Of a stretch of 64,000 nucleotides of DNA, positions 7,358 to 15,093 are shown one piece after another. Numbering within the stretch: the first letter of the stretch is position 1; each line of letters begins with the position of its first letter. Made by a program: the position numbers and the translations under genes. Source of the stretch: JBEDUK01 sp040414485 (GTDB lineage Bacteria; Actinomycetota; UBA4738). Location: positions 4,552 to 68,551 of the forward strand of contig JBEDUK010000053.1 in the NCBI GenBank assembly GCA_040414485.1, written 5' to 3'. The notes under the pieces are model-generated. The model saw nothing but the letters and a program-made list of their open reading frames with translations, did not search any database and had not been told where the DNA came from.

Positions 7358-10300
7358 GTGGCCTGGAACAACCCACCCATCCCGTGGTCCGAGTTCGAAC
7401 GCCGGCTCTCCGGTGGCCGTCCTCCCGCGCTGCCACCGGAGGGCGACCGGGACGGTGCGGCGTGGTCGCGGCGCCGCCAGCCGTATCGGCCACCGTCGGA
7501 CCTCGGGCGGCGCCGCGACCACGCGACCGGGCCGCGTGACGGGCCCCACACCACCCCGCCCTATGCCGAACTGCACTGCCATTCGAACTTCTCGTTCCTG
7601 GACGGCGCCTCGCATCCCGAGGAACTCGCCGAGGAGGCGGCTCGCCTGGGTCTTTCCGCCCTGGCCCTCACCGACCACGACGGCTTCTACGGCGTGGTCC
7701 GCTTCGCCGAGGCCGCCCGCGCCGTCGGCCTCCCCACGGTCTTCGGTGCCGAACTTACCCTGGACCTCACGCGCCCCCAGAACGGGGTCGCCGACCCCGA
7801 GGGCTCGCACCTGCTCGTCCTCGCCCGCGACCCCGAGGGGTACGCCCGTCTGTCCAGAACCCTCGCGAAGGCCCAGATGGACGGCAGGGAGAAGGGCCGC
7901 CCCAAGTCCAGTCTCACCGACCTGTTCGACGCGCACGACGGTCACTGGCTGGTCCTGACCGGATGCCGGAAGGGGCCGGTGCCGGCGGCGCTCGCGGCCG
8001 GCGGTCCCGACGCCGCGAACAGAGCGCTCCGACAGCTCACCGACGGGTTCGGCCCGGAGAACGTCGCCGTCGAGCTCTGGGACCACGGCGACCCGCTGGA
8101 CGGCGAACGCAACGACGCGCTGGCCGCATTAGGATCGTCAGCCGACCTTACGATCGTCGCGACGAACGCCGTCCACTACGCCACACCGTCCAGAAGGCCG
8201 CTGGCGACCGCCATGGCCGCCGTCAGGGCACGCAGGTCGCTGGACGAACTGGACGGTTGGCTCCCCGCCGGCGCGGCCGCCCACCTGCGAAGCCCGGAGG
8301 AGCAGCATCGCCGCTTCGGCTCCCGCTATCCCGGTGCCGTGGAGCGCGCCGCCACCATCGCCCACGAGTGCGCATTCGACCTGAAACTGGTCGCGCCGGC
8401 GCTCCCCCGCTGCGATGCCGAGCCTGGATACGACGACGAGATGTCGTGGCTCCGAGAGCTCACCCGCCGCGGCGCGCTGAAGCGCTACGGGCCCCCGAAC
8501 AACGAACGCCAGCCCGGCGCGTACAGGCAGATCGCGCACGAGCTGGACCTGATCGAATCCCTCGGATATCCGGGCTATTTCCTGATCGTGCACGACATCG
8601 TGGACTTCTGCCGAAAGAACGACATCTACTGCCAGGGACGCGGCTCCGCCGCGAACTCCGCCGTCTGTTACGCCCTGGGGATCACGAAGGCCGATCCCAT
8701 CGAGCTCAATCTGCTGTTCGAACGCTTCCTCTCACCCGAGCGCGACGGCCCACCGGACATCGATCTGGACATCGAGAACGGCCGAAGAGAGGAGGCCATC
8801 CAGTTCGTCTATGAGAAGTACGGCCGCGAGAACGCCGCACAGGTGGCGAACGTGATCACGTACCGCCCGCGCTCGGCCGTCAGGGACATGGGCCGTGCGC
8901 TCGGCTTTCCGCCCGGGCAACTGGACGCCTGGTCGAAGCTGATCGACGTCTGGTGGCTGAAGGACATGAACGACGGGCGCGACCACGAGGTCCCCGAACA
9001 GGTTCTGTCGTTGGCGCGCGAACTCGAGACGTTCCCGCGGCACCTCGGCATCCACTCGGGCGGCATGGTCCTGTGCGACCGCCCGGTGGTGGACGTGTGC
9101 CCGGTCGAATGGGCCCGAATGGAGAACCGCAGCGTCCTGCAGTGGGACAAGGACGACTGCGCCGCGGCGGGTTTGGTGAAGTTCGATCTGCTCGGCCTCG
9201 GGATGCTGACGGCGCTGCACCTGTGCGTTGATCTGATCCGCGAGCACCACGGGGCCCAGGTCGACCTCGCGGAGATCCCGCAGGAGGACGAGGTCTACGA
9301 GATGCTCTCGGCGGCCGACACCGTGGGCGTGTTCCAGGTGGAGAGCCGGGCGCAGATGGCGACGCTCCCACGCCTGCGACCGAGGGAGTTCTACGACATC
9401 GTCGTCGAGGTCGCGCTCATCCGCCCCGGCCCCATCCAGGGCGGCGCCGTCCATCCGTACATCCGCCGGCGCAACGGCCGCGAGCCCGTCACGTACCTCC
9501 ACCCGCTGCTGGAGAAGTCGCTGGAGAAGACGCTCGGCGTGCCGCTGTTCCAGGAGCAGCTGATGCAGATGGCCATCGACGTGGCCGGCTTCACGCCCGC
9601 CGAATCCGACCAGTTGCGCCAGGCCATGAGCTCGAAACGTTCGGCCGAACGGATGGAGGCGCTGAAGGGGCGGCTGTTCGAAGGGATGGCCCGCAACGGG
9701 ATCCTCGGGCGCGTTGCCGAGGAGATCTACGAGAAGCTGGCCGCGTTCGCGAACTTCGGCTTTCCGGAGTCGCATGCCGCGTCGTTCGCGTATCTGGTGT
9801 ACGCGAGCGCCTGGCTGAAATTGCACTACCCGGCGGCGTTCTGCGCGTCGCTGCTGAACGCCCAGCCGATGGGGTTCTGGTCGCCGAACACCCTCGTGGC
9901 GGACGCGCGCCGGCACGGGGTGGAGATCAGGGGCGTCGACGTGAACGCCAGCGCTGCGGACGCCACGCTCGAACCGTGCGCAGCGTCCACCGGCGGCATG
10001 GCGATCCGCCTAGGCGTCTCGTCCGTTCGCGACGTCGGCGAGGATCTGGCGAAGGCCATCGCGGACGGCAGGCCCTACGCGTCGCTGGAGGAGGTGGTCC
10101 GTCGGGCCGGAGCCGGCCGGGCGGCCATGGAGGCCCTGGCCACGGCAGGCGCGTTCGCGTGCTTCGGCCTGGACCGCCGCCGGGCACTCTGGGCGGCCGG
10201 CGCCGCCGCCGAAGCCCGCGCCGACCGGTTGCCCGGCACCGTGGTCGGCGTGGACGCGCCCACGCTCCCGGGCATGTCGCGCGTCGACGAGGTGGCAGCC

Positions 10301-10690
10301 GACCTGTGGGCGACCGGCATCGCACCGGACGACCACCCGATCCGGTTCGTCCGCGAACACCTCGACGGGATCGGCGCCGTCAGGATCGATCGCCTGGCGG
10401 ACATGCCGAACGGGGCGATGGTCGCAGTCGGGGGCACGGTCACACACCGGCAGATGCCGGCGACCGCCCAGGGCACGGTGTTCATCAACCTCGAGGACGA
10501 GGGCGGCCTGCTGAACGTGATCTGTTCGAAGGGGGTCTGGTCCCGCTATCGCCGGGTAGCAAGGCTCAGTCCGGCGCTCCTGATCCGAGGGAAGCTCGAA
10601 CACTACGAGGGCGTGATCAGCCTGGTCGCCGCGAGGATCGACCCGCTCACCCTGAGGACCGGCGCCGCGAGGTCCCGCGACTTTCGTTGA
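7358..10690 (+). CDS. dnaE2: Error-prone DNA polymerase DnaE2 (ImuC)
   Basis: The catalytic subunit of the SOS mutasome, a C-family polymerase of 1110 residues. The N-terminus AWNNPPIPWSEFERRLSG is typical of DnaE2. A PHP domain follows (ELHCHSNFSFLDG at ~71-83, LTDHDG near 108). The palm carries the catalytic PDIDLDIEN (Asp467, Asp469, Asp471). The fingers, a helix-hairpin-helix region and an OB fold near residues 1010-1090 come after. GTG 7358 gives the conserved N-terminus and has GAGGGAG upstream. A 175 bp gap with a hairpin separates it from imuB, so it could also be transcribed separately, but I see no second LexA box there. Confidence 0.96.
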   Translation: MAWNNPPIPWSEFERRLSGGRPPALPPEGDRDGAAWSRRRQPYRPPSDLGRRRDHATGPRDGPHTTPPYAELHCHSNFSFLDGASHPEELAEEAARLGLSALALTDHDGFYGVVRFAEAARAVGLPTVFGAELTLDLTRPQNGVADPEGSHLLVLARDPEGYARLSRTLAKAQMDGREKGRPKSSLTDLFDAHDGHWLVLTGCRKGPVPAALAAGGPDAANRALRQLTDGFGPENVAVELWDHGDPLDGERNDALAALGSSADLTIVATNAVHYATPSRRPLATAMAAVRARRSLDELDGWLPAGAAAHLRSPEEQHRRFGSRYPGAVERAATIAHECAFDLKLVAPALPRCDAEPGYDDEMSWLRELTRRGALKRYGPPNNERQPGAYRQIAHELDLIESLGYPGYFLIVHDIVDFCRKNDIYCQGRGSAANSAVCYALGITKADPIELNLLFERFLSPERDGPPDIDLDIENGRREEAIQFVYEKYGRENAAQVANVITYRPRSAVRDMGRALGFPPGQLDAWSKLIDVWWLKDMNDGRDHEVPEQVLSLARELETFPRHLGIHSGGMVLCDRPVVDVCPVEWARMENRSVLQWDKDDCAAAGLVKFDLLGLGMLTALHLCVDLIREHHGAQVDLAEIPQEDEVYEMLSAADTVGVFQVESRAQMATLPRLRPREFYDIVVEVALIRPGPIQGGAVHPYIRRRNGREPVTYLHPLLEKSLEKTLGVPLFQEQLMQMAIDVAGFTPAESDQLRQAMSSKRSAERMEALKGRLFEGMARNGILGRVAEEIYEKLAAFANFGFPESHAASFAYLVYASAWLKLHYPAAFCASLLNAQPMGFWSPNTLVADARRHGVEIRGVDVNASAADATLEPCAASTGGMAIRLGVSSVRDVGEDLAKAIADGRPYASLEEVVRRAGAGRAAMEALATAGAFACFGLDRRRALWAAGAAAEARADRLPGTVVGVDAPTLPGMSRVDEVAADLWATGIAPDDHPIRFVREHLDGIGAVRIDRLADMPNGAMVAVGGTVTHRQMPATAQGTVFINLEDEGGLLNVICSKGVWSRYRRVARLSPALLIRGKLEHYEGVISLVAARIDPLTLRTGAARSRDFR

Positions 10691-10704
10691 GTTGCGCCTC
10701 GTCG

Positions 10705-11670
10705 CTACGTATCGAAACCGAGGTACCGGCCGGCAAGCACCTCACGAATGCCCGCAGGCAATGCGCTGGTGGCGAGGATCTCCTCCAACGCCATCGATGA
10801 GAACGCCGATTCGTCGGACAGCATCGCGCCGTACCGCGCACAGAGCTCCGCGATGTCGGTGTTGCCGGCGGGATGGATAACGACGAAGCGCCCCCAGGTC
10901 CATTCGCCGCCGTCGTGCTGCAGCATCGAGAACATGAGCAGGTGTTCGAGCCACGTCACCGCGAGTTCGCCCCTCCCCTTGAGCGAATCGATCGCGACGG
11001 GAGCGAAGGCGCCGGATCGCCCGGCGACTTCGACGTAGCGCGACAGGTTCTCCGGACGGGGGGTCTCCGCCTTGCGCCGCTCGTGGTACTTCACGTCGAC
11101 CGCCACGATCCCCTTGGTCCCGTCGCCTCGATCCAGCACGAACGCCGCGTCGAAAGCGCGCAGGCTGTTCAGGTAGGCCGGGTCCAGGCGCCCGGGCGAA
11201 TGGGCGAACCGGACCTCGCTGACCGAGCCGGGCGCGTCCGGCCACCAGGCGTGCACCGCCCGATCGGCCAGCCGAAGGTCGGCAGCGAGGTCACCGAACA
11301 GGTTGAACGCCAGCGACGGCGACCACAGCAGGTCCGCCCACAGGCGCTGGCGGTCGAACGTCTGGTTGGGCTCCTTCGCCGCGGTTCGAGCCTGTGCCGC
11401 CTCCCACGCCGCACCGGTCAGGAAGTTCGCGCCCCTTTCGAGCGCGTAATCGAGCGGCAGCCGGCTTCCCACCTGACGCACGGTCTTGCCCTCGCGGGGC
11501 ACGATCGGCTGCGTGCCGATCGGGTGACCGTTCGCCTCGCGCCACCTACCCTGCTGCAGTCGAAGCTTCCGCCGGAACGCAGTCATGTCCCGCCGACCGG
11601 GCACCTCGTCCTCCGCCTCCCAGCAGTGCGCGGCTTCGAGTTCCTCCCTCGACGGCCCGGAACCCGTCAC
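10705..11670 (-). CDS. PD-(D/E)XK-type nuclease-like protein
   Basis: 321 residues with a recognisable PD-(D/E)XK-like core: Asp174 in SLRAFDAAFVLD, then a strand carrying VAVDVKYHE (Asp192, Lys194). It resembles the PGN_0703-like restriction-endonuclease families, which are not tied to a methyltransferase; none is nearby. The substrate is unknown. It is convergent with dnaE2 (14 bp gap), and its GTG start overlaps the HAD-phosphatase stop in a GTGA, so it is probably translated with that gene. An ATG at codon 29 is an alternative start. Family recognition is from motif pattern only. Confidence 0.65.
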   Translation of the reverse strand: MTGSGPSREELEAAHCWEAEDEVPGRRDMTAFRRKLRLQQGRWREANGHPIGTQPIVPREGKTVRQVGSRLPLDYALERGANFLTGAAWEAAQARTAAKEPNQTFDRQRLWADLLWSPSLAFNLFGDLAADLRLADRAVHAWWPDAPGSVSEVRFAHSPGRLDPAYLNSLRAFDAAFVLDRGDGTKGIVAVDVKYHERRKAETPRPENLSRYVEVAGRSGAFAPVAIDSLKGRGELAVTWLEHLLMFSMLQHDGGEWTWGRFVVIHPAGNTDIAELCARYGAMLSDESAFSSMALEEILATSALPAGIREVLAGRYLGFDT

Positions 11671-12353
11671 CGGCGCACACCGACCTCGTCCAGATGCCAC
11701 AGCAGGTCGGCCGGGTCCTGATACACGCGATACGCGCCCGCGCGCTCCAACTCGTCGCGGCCGTAGCCACCGGACAGCAGGCCCACGCCGAGTGCCCTGG
11801 CGCGCCGCGCGGCCAGCAGGTCCCACACGCTGTCGCCGACGACGGTGGCGTGTTCGATGTCGACGCCGAGCCGCTTCGCCGCTGTCAGGAACAGATCCGG
11901 GTCGGGCTTGGCGAAGCGAACCTCGTCCCGCGTGACGACCGGTACGCCCTCGGGCACACCGAGCAGCGCGACCGACGGTCCGGCCGTCCGATGGCTGCCG
12001 CTCGTCGCGATGGCCCACAGCACGCCGAGGCGCGTGAGTTCATCCAGCAACTCGCGGGCGCCGGGCAGGGGTCGCACCTGATCCAGGAGCCGAACGAACG
12101 CCTCGGCGTGCGCGTCGCGAAGACGCGCCGCCTCTTCCGGCGTCACGTCCCTTCCCGTCTCGCGCAGCAGCGCGTTCGCGAACAACCCGCCACTCATCCC
12201 GACCCGGCGGTGGATCCGCCACACGGACAGCTCGATGCCGGCCTCGCGGAGGGCCGTCTGCCATGCCAGGACGTGCTGATAGACGGAATCCACCAGCGTC
12301 CCGTCCAGGTCGAAGAGGAACGCGTCCTTCGACCGCTCCCCGTCCTCGTCCAC
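11667..12353 (-). CDS. HAD-superfamily phosphatase (phosphoglycolate-phosphatase-like)
   Basis: 228-residue haloacid-dehalogenase hydrolase. Motif I is FDLDGTLVDS, with nucleophile and acid Asp near residues 15 and 17. Motif II is IATSGSHRT, Lys of motif III lies in RFAKPDP, and motif IV is VVGDSVWD. A helical cap sits between motifs I and II (residues ~30-85), as in the PGP/beta-phosphoglucomutase subgroup. The substrate cannot be told from sequence. GTG 12353 is preceded at 7 nt by TACGGT, consistent with a leaderless start. It is first in a two-gene unit with the nuclease-like gene. Confidence 0.88.
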   Translation of the reverse strand: MDEDGERSKDAFLFDLDGTLVDSVYQHVLAWQTALREAGIELSVWRIHRRVGMSGGLFANALLRETGRDVTPEEAARLRDAHAEAFVRLLDQVRPLPGARELLDELTRLGVLWAIATSGSHRTAGPSVALLGVPEGVPVVTRDEVRFAKPDPDLFLTAAKRLGVDIEHATVVGDSVWDLLAARRARALGVGLLSGGYGRDELERAGAYRVYQDPADLLWHLDEVGVRR

Positions 12354-12360
12354 AGCTTGG

Positions 12361-12412
12361 ACCGTACCCGGAACGGCTGAACGGCGCGCAACGCCGCCGC
12401 GGCCACTAGAGT
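12361..12412. promoter_or_regulatory. Divergent leaderless-type -10 elements
   Basis: TACGGT on the minus strand (12361-12366) lies 7 nt before the HAD GTG. TAGAGT on the plus strand (12407-12412) lies 9 nt before the amidohydrolase ATG. Neither gene has a Shine-Dalgarno. The spacing fits leaderless transcripts. Confidence 0.4.
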
Positions 12413-12421
12413 CGAACGCGC

Positions 12422-13636
12422 ATGGACGTCGCGATCACCGGTGGCCGCGTGGTGCCCGTCGAGGGCGACCCGATCGATCAAGGGACGATCCTCATCACAG
12501 ACGGCCGGATCGCGGCGATCGGCGCGCCGGCCGACGTCACCGTCCCGGACGGCGCCCAGACGATCGATGCGGCCGGCCGATGGGTCCTCCCCGGATTCGT
12601 CGAAACCCACGCCCACATCGGGGTCGACGAGCAGGGCGAGGGGTGGGCCGGAAAGGACTACAACGAGACGGCCGACCCGAACGCCGCCCGTCTGCGCGCG
12701 ATCGACGGCATCAATCCAGCGGATCTCGGATTCGTCGACGCGCTCTCCGGCGGCGTGACCACCGCGGTCATCAAACCGGGCTCGGGCAATCCGATCGGTG
12801 GCCAGACCGTCGCCATCAAGACATGGGGTCGAACCCAGGACGAGATGCTCCTGAAGGGACCGTGCAGCGTCAAGAGCGCCCTCGGCGAGAACCCGAAGCG
12901 CAAGCCGGGTGACCAGGCGCAACTGCCGATCACCCGGATGGGCGTCGCCGCGCTGATCCGGGAGGCCTTCCGCAGGGCCCAGGACTACCGCGCGAAGCGC
13001 GATCGAGCGGCGGAGAAGGGCGATCCGTTCGACCGGGATCTGGCGCTGGAGACGCTCGTCATGGTCCTGGAACGCGAGCTTCCATGGTGCCAGCACGTCC
13101 ACCGCGCCGACGACATCGCCACGGCGATCCGGCTGTCCGACGAGTTCGGCTACCGCCTGGTGATCAACCACGGCACCGAGGCGCACCTCCTGGCCGACCT
13201 TATCGCCGAGCGCGACATCCCGGTGATCATCGGGCCGCTGTTCAGCACCAGGACGAAGGTCGAACTTCGCCAGCGCAGCCTGCGGTCGCCGGGCATCCTC
13301 GACCGCGCCGGCGTCCGGATCGCCATCACGACCGATCACCCTGTCGTCGGCATCCAGTACCTCGTTCTGCAGGCGATCATGGCCGTCAGAGAGGGCCTGG
13401 ATCGGGATGCCGCGCTGCGATCGCTGACGATCGAACCGGCCCGGATCTTGGGCCTCGACGACCGCGTCGGCGCGCTCACGGCCGGCCGCGACGCCGACGT
13501 GGTCCTCTGGTCGGGAGATCCCCTGGATGCGATGAGCCGCCCGCTTCAGGTGCTCGTGGGCGGGCGGCCCGTGTACCGCTTCGACGATCGATCGGGCGTC
13601 GGCGTCGCCGACGATCCGTTCTACACAGAGAGATGA
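12422..13636 (+). CDS. Imidazolonepropionase-like amidohydrolase
   Basis: Metal-dependent amidohydrolase of 404 residues with the composite-domain start GGRVVPVEGDPI and the barrel motif GFVETHAHIGVDE (metal-binding HxH near residues 62-64). Further ligands are expected in ELPWCQHVHRADD, VINHGTEAH and ITTDHP. The end, GLDDRVGALTAGRDADVVLW, is typical of the family. Such enzymes are annotated as imidazolonepropionase-like, but no histidine-degradation genes are near, so the substrate is open. No signal peptide. It is divergent from the HAD gene. Confidence 0.88.
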   Translation: MDVAITGGRVVPVEGDPIDQGTILITDGRIAAIGAPADVTVPDGAQTIDAAGRWVLPGFVETHAHIGVDEQGEGWAGKDYNETADPNAARLRAIDGINPADLGFVDALSGGVTTAVIKPGSGNPIGGQTVAIKTWGRTQDEMLLKGPCSVKSALGENPKRKPGDQAQLPITRMGVAALIREAFRRAQDYRAKRDRAAEKGDPFDRDLALETLVMVLERELPWCQHVHRADDIATAIRLSDEFGYRLVINHGTEAHLLADLIAERDIPVIIGPLFSTRTKVELRQRSLRSPGILDRAGVRIAITTDHPVVGIQYLVLQAIMAVREGLDRDAALRSLTIEPARILGLDDRVGALTAGRDADVVLWSGDPLDAMSRPLQVLVGGRPVYRFDDRSGVGVADDPFYTER

Positions 13637-13642
13637 AGCAAC

Positions 13643-13664
13643 GCCGCGGCGGCTACGCCGCGGC
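13643..13664. terminator. GC-rich hairpin between convergent genes
   Basis: GCCGCGGC at 13643-13650 and again at 13657-13664 (each copy is its own reverse complement) with a 6 nt loop, between the amidohydrolase stop and the last codons of the small minus-strand gene. It lacks a T-tract, so a terminator role is only a suggestion. Confidence 0.3.
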
Positions 13665-13862
13665 CAGATCGCTGAGCACGACCGTGCGCGCCTCGCGCAC
13701 GCAGGCGTCGTACTCGCGCTTGCGGATCACGACGAGCGCCTTGATGGCCTCGACGTGCCCGGACTCGTCGCGGAGCTGCTCGTACTCGTCCTTGAACTGA
13801 CGCAGGAGCAGCCGTTCGGCCTCGAGCCGGATGAGCCCCTCGCCCTTCACCACCATGCTCAT
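13653..13862 (-). CDS. Small helical protein of unknown function
   Basis: A 69-residue, highly charged, probably all-helical protein (core RLEAERLLLRQFKDEYEQL then HVEAIKALVVIRKREYDAC). No family recognised. GGAAAGGGAAAGG lies ~11 nt before ATG 13862; a GTG at 13874 is also possible but sits too close to it. It is convergent with the amidohydrolase and divergent from the molybdenum oxidoreductase. The good ribosome-binding site and coherent composition argue that it is real. Confidence 0.5.
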   Translation of the reverse strand: MSMVVKGEGLIRLEAERLLLRQFKDEYEQLRDESGHVEAIKALVVIRKREYDACVREARTVVLSDLAAA

Positions 13863-14007
13863 GGAGCGTGTCACCCTTTCCCTTTCCGTTGGTGTGTTTG
13901 TACCACGATCAACGCAAGAGGTAATAGTGACGTTCCCAGGGCCGTCGTCGACGCAACAGGTTCGTCATATCCTCGTGCCGCCCACGAGCCACCGAACGGG
14001 AGCGACC

Positions 14008-15093
14008 ATGGCCTCGGACATCGATGACATCAGCCTCATGGAGCTGCAGCTCGCGGCGCGAAATCACGGCATGCCGCTCGAGGCGCTGCAGTGGGACGTC
14101 ACCCCGATCGGGCTCCATTACCTGCTCACGCACTTCGACATCCCGGCCGTGGACCCGAACGCTTGGCGCCTCGGGGTCGGGGGCCGCGTCGAGAACGGGA
14201 TGACGTTGACCCTGGAGGAACTGCGCGCGCGCCCGGCGGTGACGGCCGCCGTCACGTTCGAATGCGCCGGCAACGGGCGTGCCCACCTGTCGCCCAGACC
14301 CGCCAGCCAGCCGTGGATCTCCGAGGCGGTCGGGACTGCCGAGTGGACCGGGACGCCGTTGCGAGGTCTGCTGGAGGAAGCCGGCCTCAGGGACGACGTC
14401 GTCGAGGTGACGTTCGCCGGGCTCGACCGCGGGATCGAGGGTGACGTCGAGCACATCTTCGAGCGGAGCCTCACGGTGGACGAGGCCATGCGGAACGACG
14501 TGCTCCTCGCGTACGAGATCAACGGCGTGCCGCTCCCACCGCAGCACGGTTTCCCGCTGCGCCTGGTGGTGCCCGGCTGGTACGGGATGACGAACGTAAA
14601 GTGGCTCGAGCGGATCACGGCCATTTCCGAGCCGTTCGACGGCATCCAGCAGTCGAAGAACTACCGGTTCAAGATGGACTCGGACGACAAGGGCACGCCG
14701 TTGTCGCGGATGCGGCCGCGCGCGTTGATGGTGCCGCCGGGCACGCCGGACTTCCCGGAGCGGCGACGGTTCGTGCCGGTGGGGCGCCACGAGCTGGTGG
14801 GCAAGGCCTGGTCCGGCTCGGCGCCGATCGCTCGGGTCGAGGTGAGCACCGATGGCGGCACGTCCTGGTCGGACGCGCGGCTCGTCGCCGGCGCGCCCGG
14901 CGCGTGGAGCTCCTGGACGTTCGAATGGGCGCCGTCCGAGCCCGGTGACGTCGAGCTTCTCTGCAGGGCGACCGATGCGGAGGGCAATTCCCAACCGGAT
15001 GAACCCGAGTGGAACGCCGGTGGCTACGTGAACAACTCGGTGCAGCGCGTGCCCGTCACGATCATCGACGACGGCAGCAGGTCAGGTTCGTAA
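14008..15093 (+). CDS. Cytoplasmic sulfite-oxidase-type molybdenum oxidoreductase
   Basis: 361-residue molybdopterin enzyme of the sulfite oxidase superfamily. The Mo-binding domain (residues ~40-240) has the ligand Cys86 in TFECAGNGR and a QHGFPLRLVVPGWYGMTNVKW segment. A Mo-co dimerisation (Ig-like) domain follows (about 265-355, STDGGTSW, NSVQRVPVTI). No signal peptide or Tat motif, so it appears cytosolic. It lacks a heme or cytochrome domain. The physiological substrate is unknown. ATG 14008 follows GGGAGCG; the open frame extends further upstream but that part looks non-coding. Its last 12 bp overlap the convergent membrane-protein gene. Confidence 0.88.
   Translation: MASDIDDISLMELQLAARNHGMPLEALQWDVTPIGLHYLLTHFDIPAVDPNAWRLGVGGRVENGMTLTLEELRARPAVTAAVTFECAGNGRAHLSPRPASQPWISEAVGTAEWTGTPLRGLLEEAGLRDDVVEVTFAGLDRGIEGDVEHIFERSLTVDEAMRNDVLLAYEINGVPLPPQHGFPLRLVVPGWYGMTNVKWLERITAISEPFDGIQQSKNYRFKMDSDDKGTPLSRMRPRALMVPPGTPDFPERRRFVPVGRHELVGKAWSGSAPIARVEVSTDGGTSWSDARLVAGAPGAWSSWTFEWAPSEPGDVELLCRATDAEGNSQPDEPEWNAGGYVNNSVQRVPVTIIDDGSRSGS

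Noticed and set aside
5497..7554. A 685-codon open frame on the minus strand
   Set aside because: It lies antisense to imuB and has a shadow-frame composition; imuB has clear family motifs.
7109..8086. Minus-strand frame with AGITAGIAAGVAAG repeat
   Set aside because: The repeat only reflects the CCGYGATCCC-like repeats in the imuB-dnaE2 gap; the rest is antisense to dnaE2.
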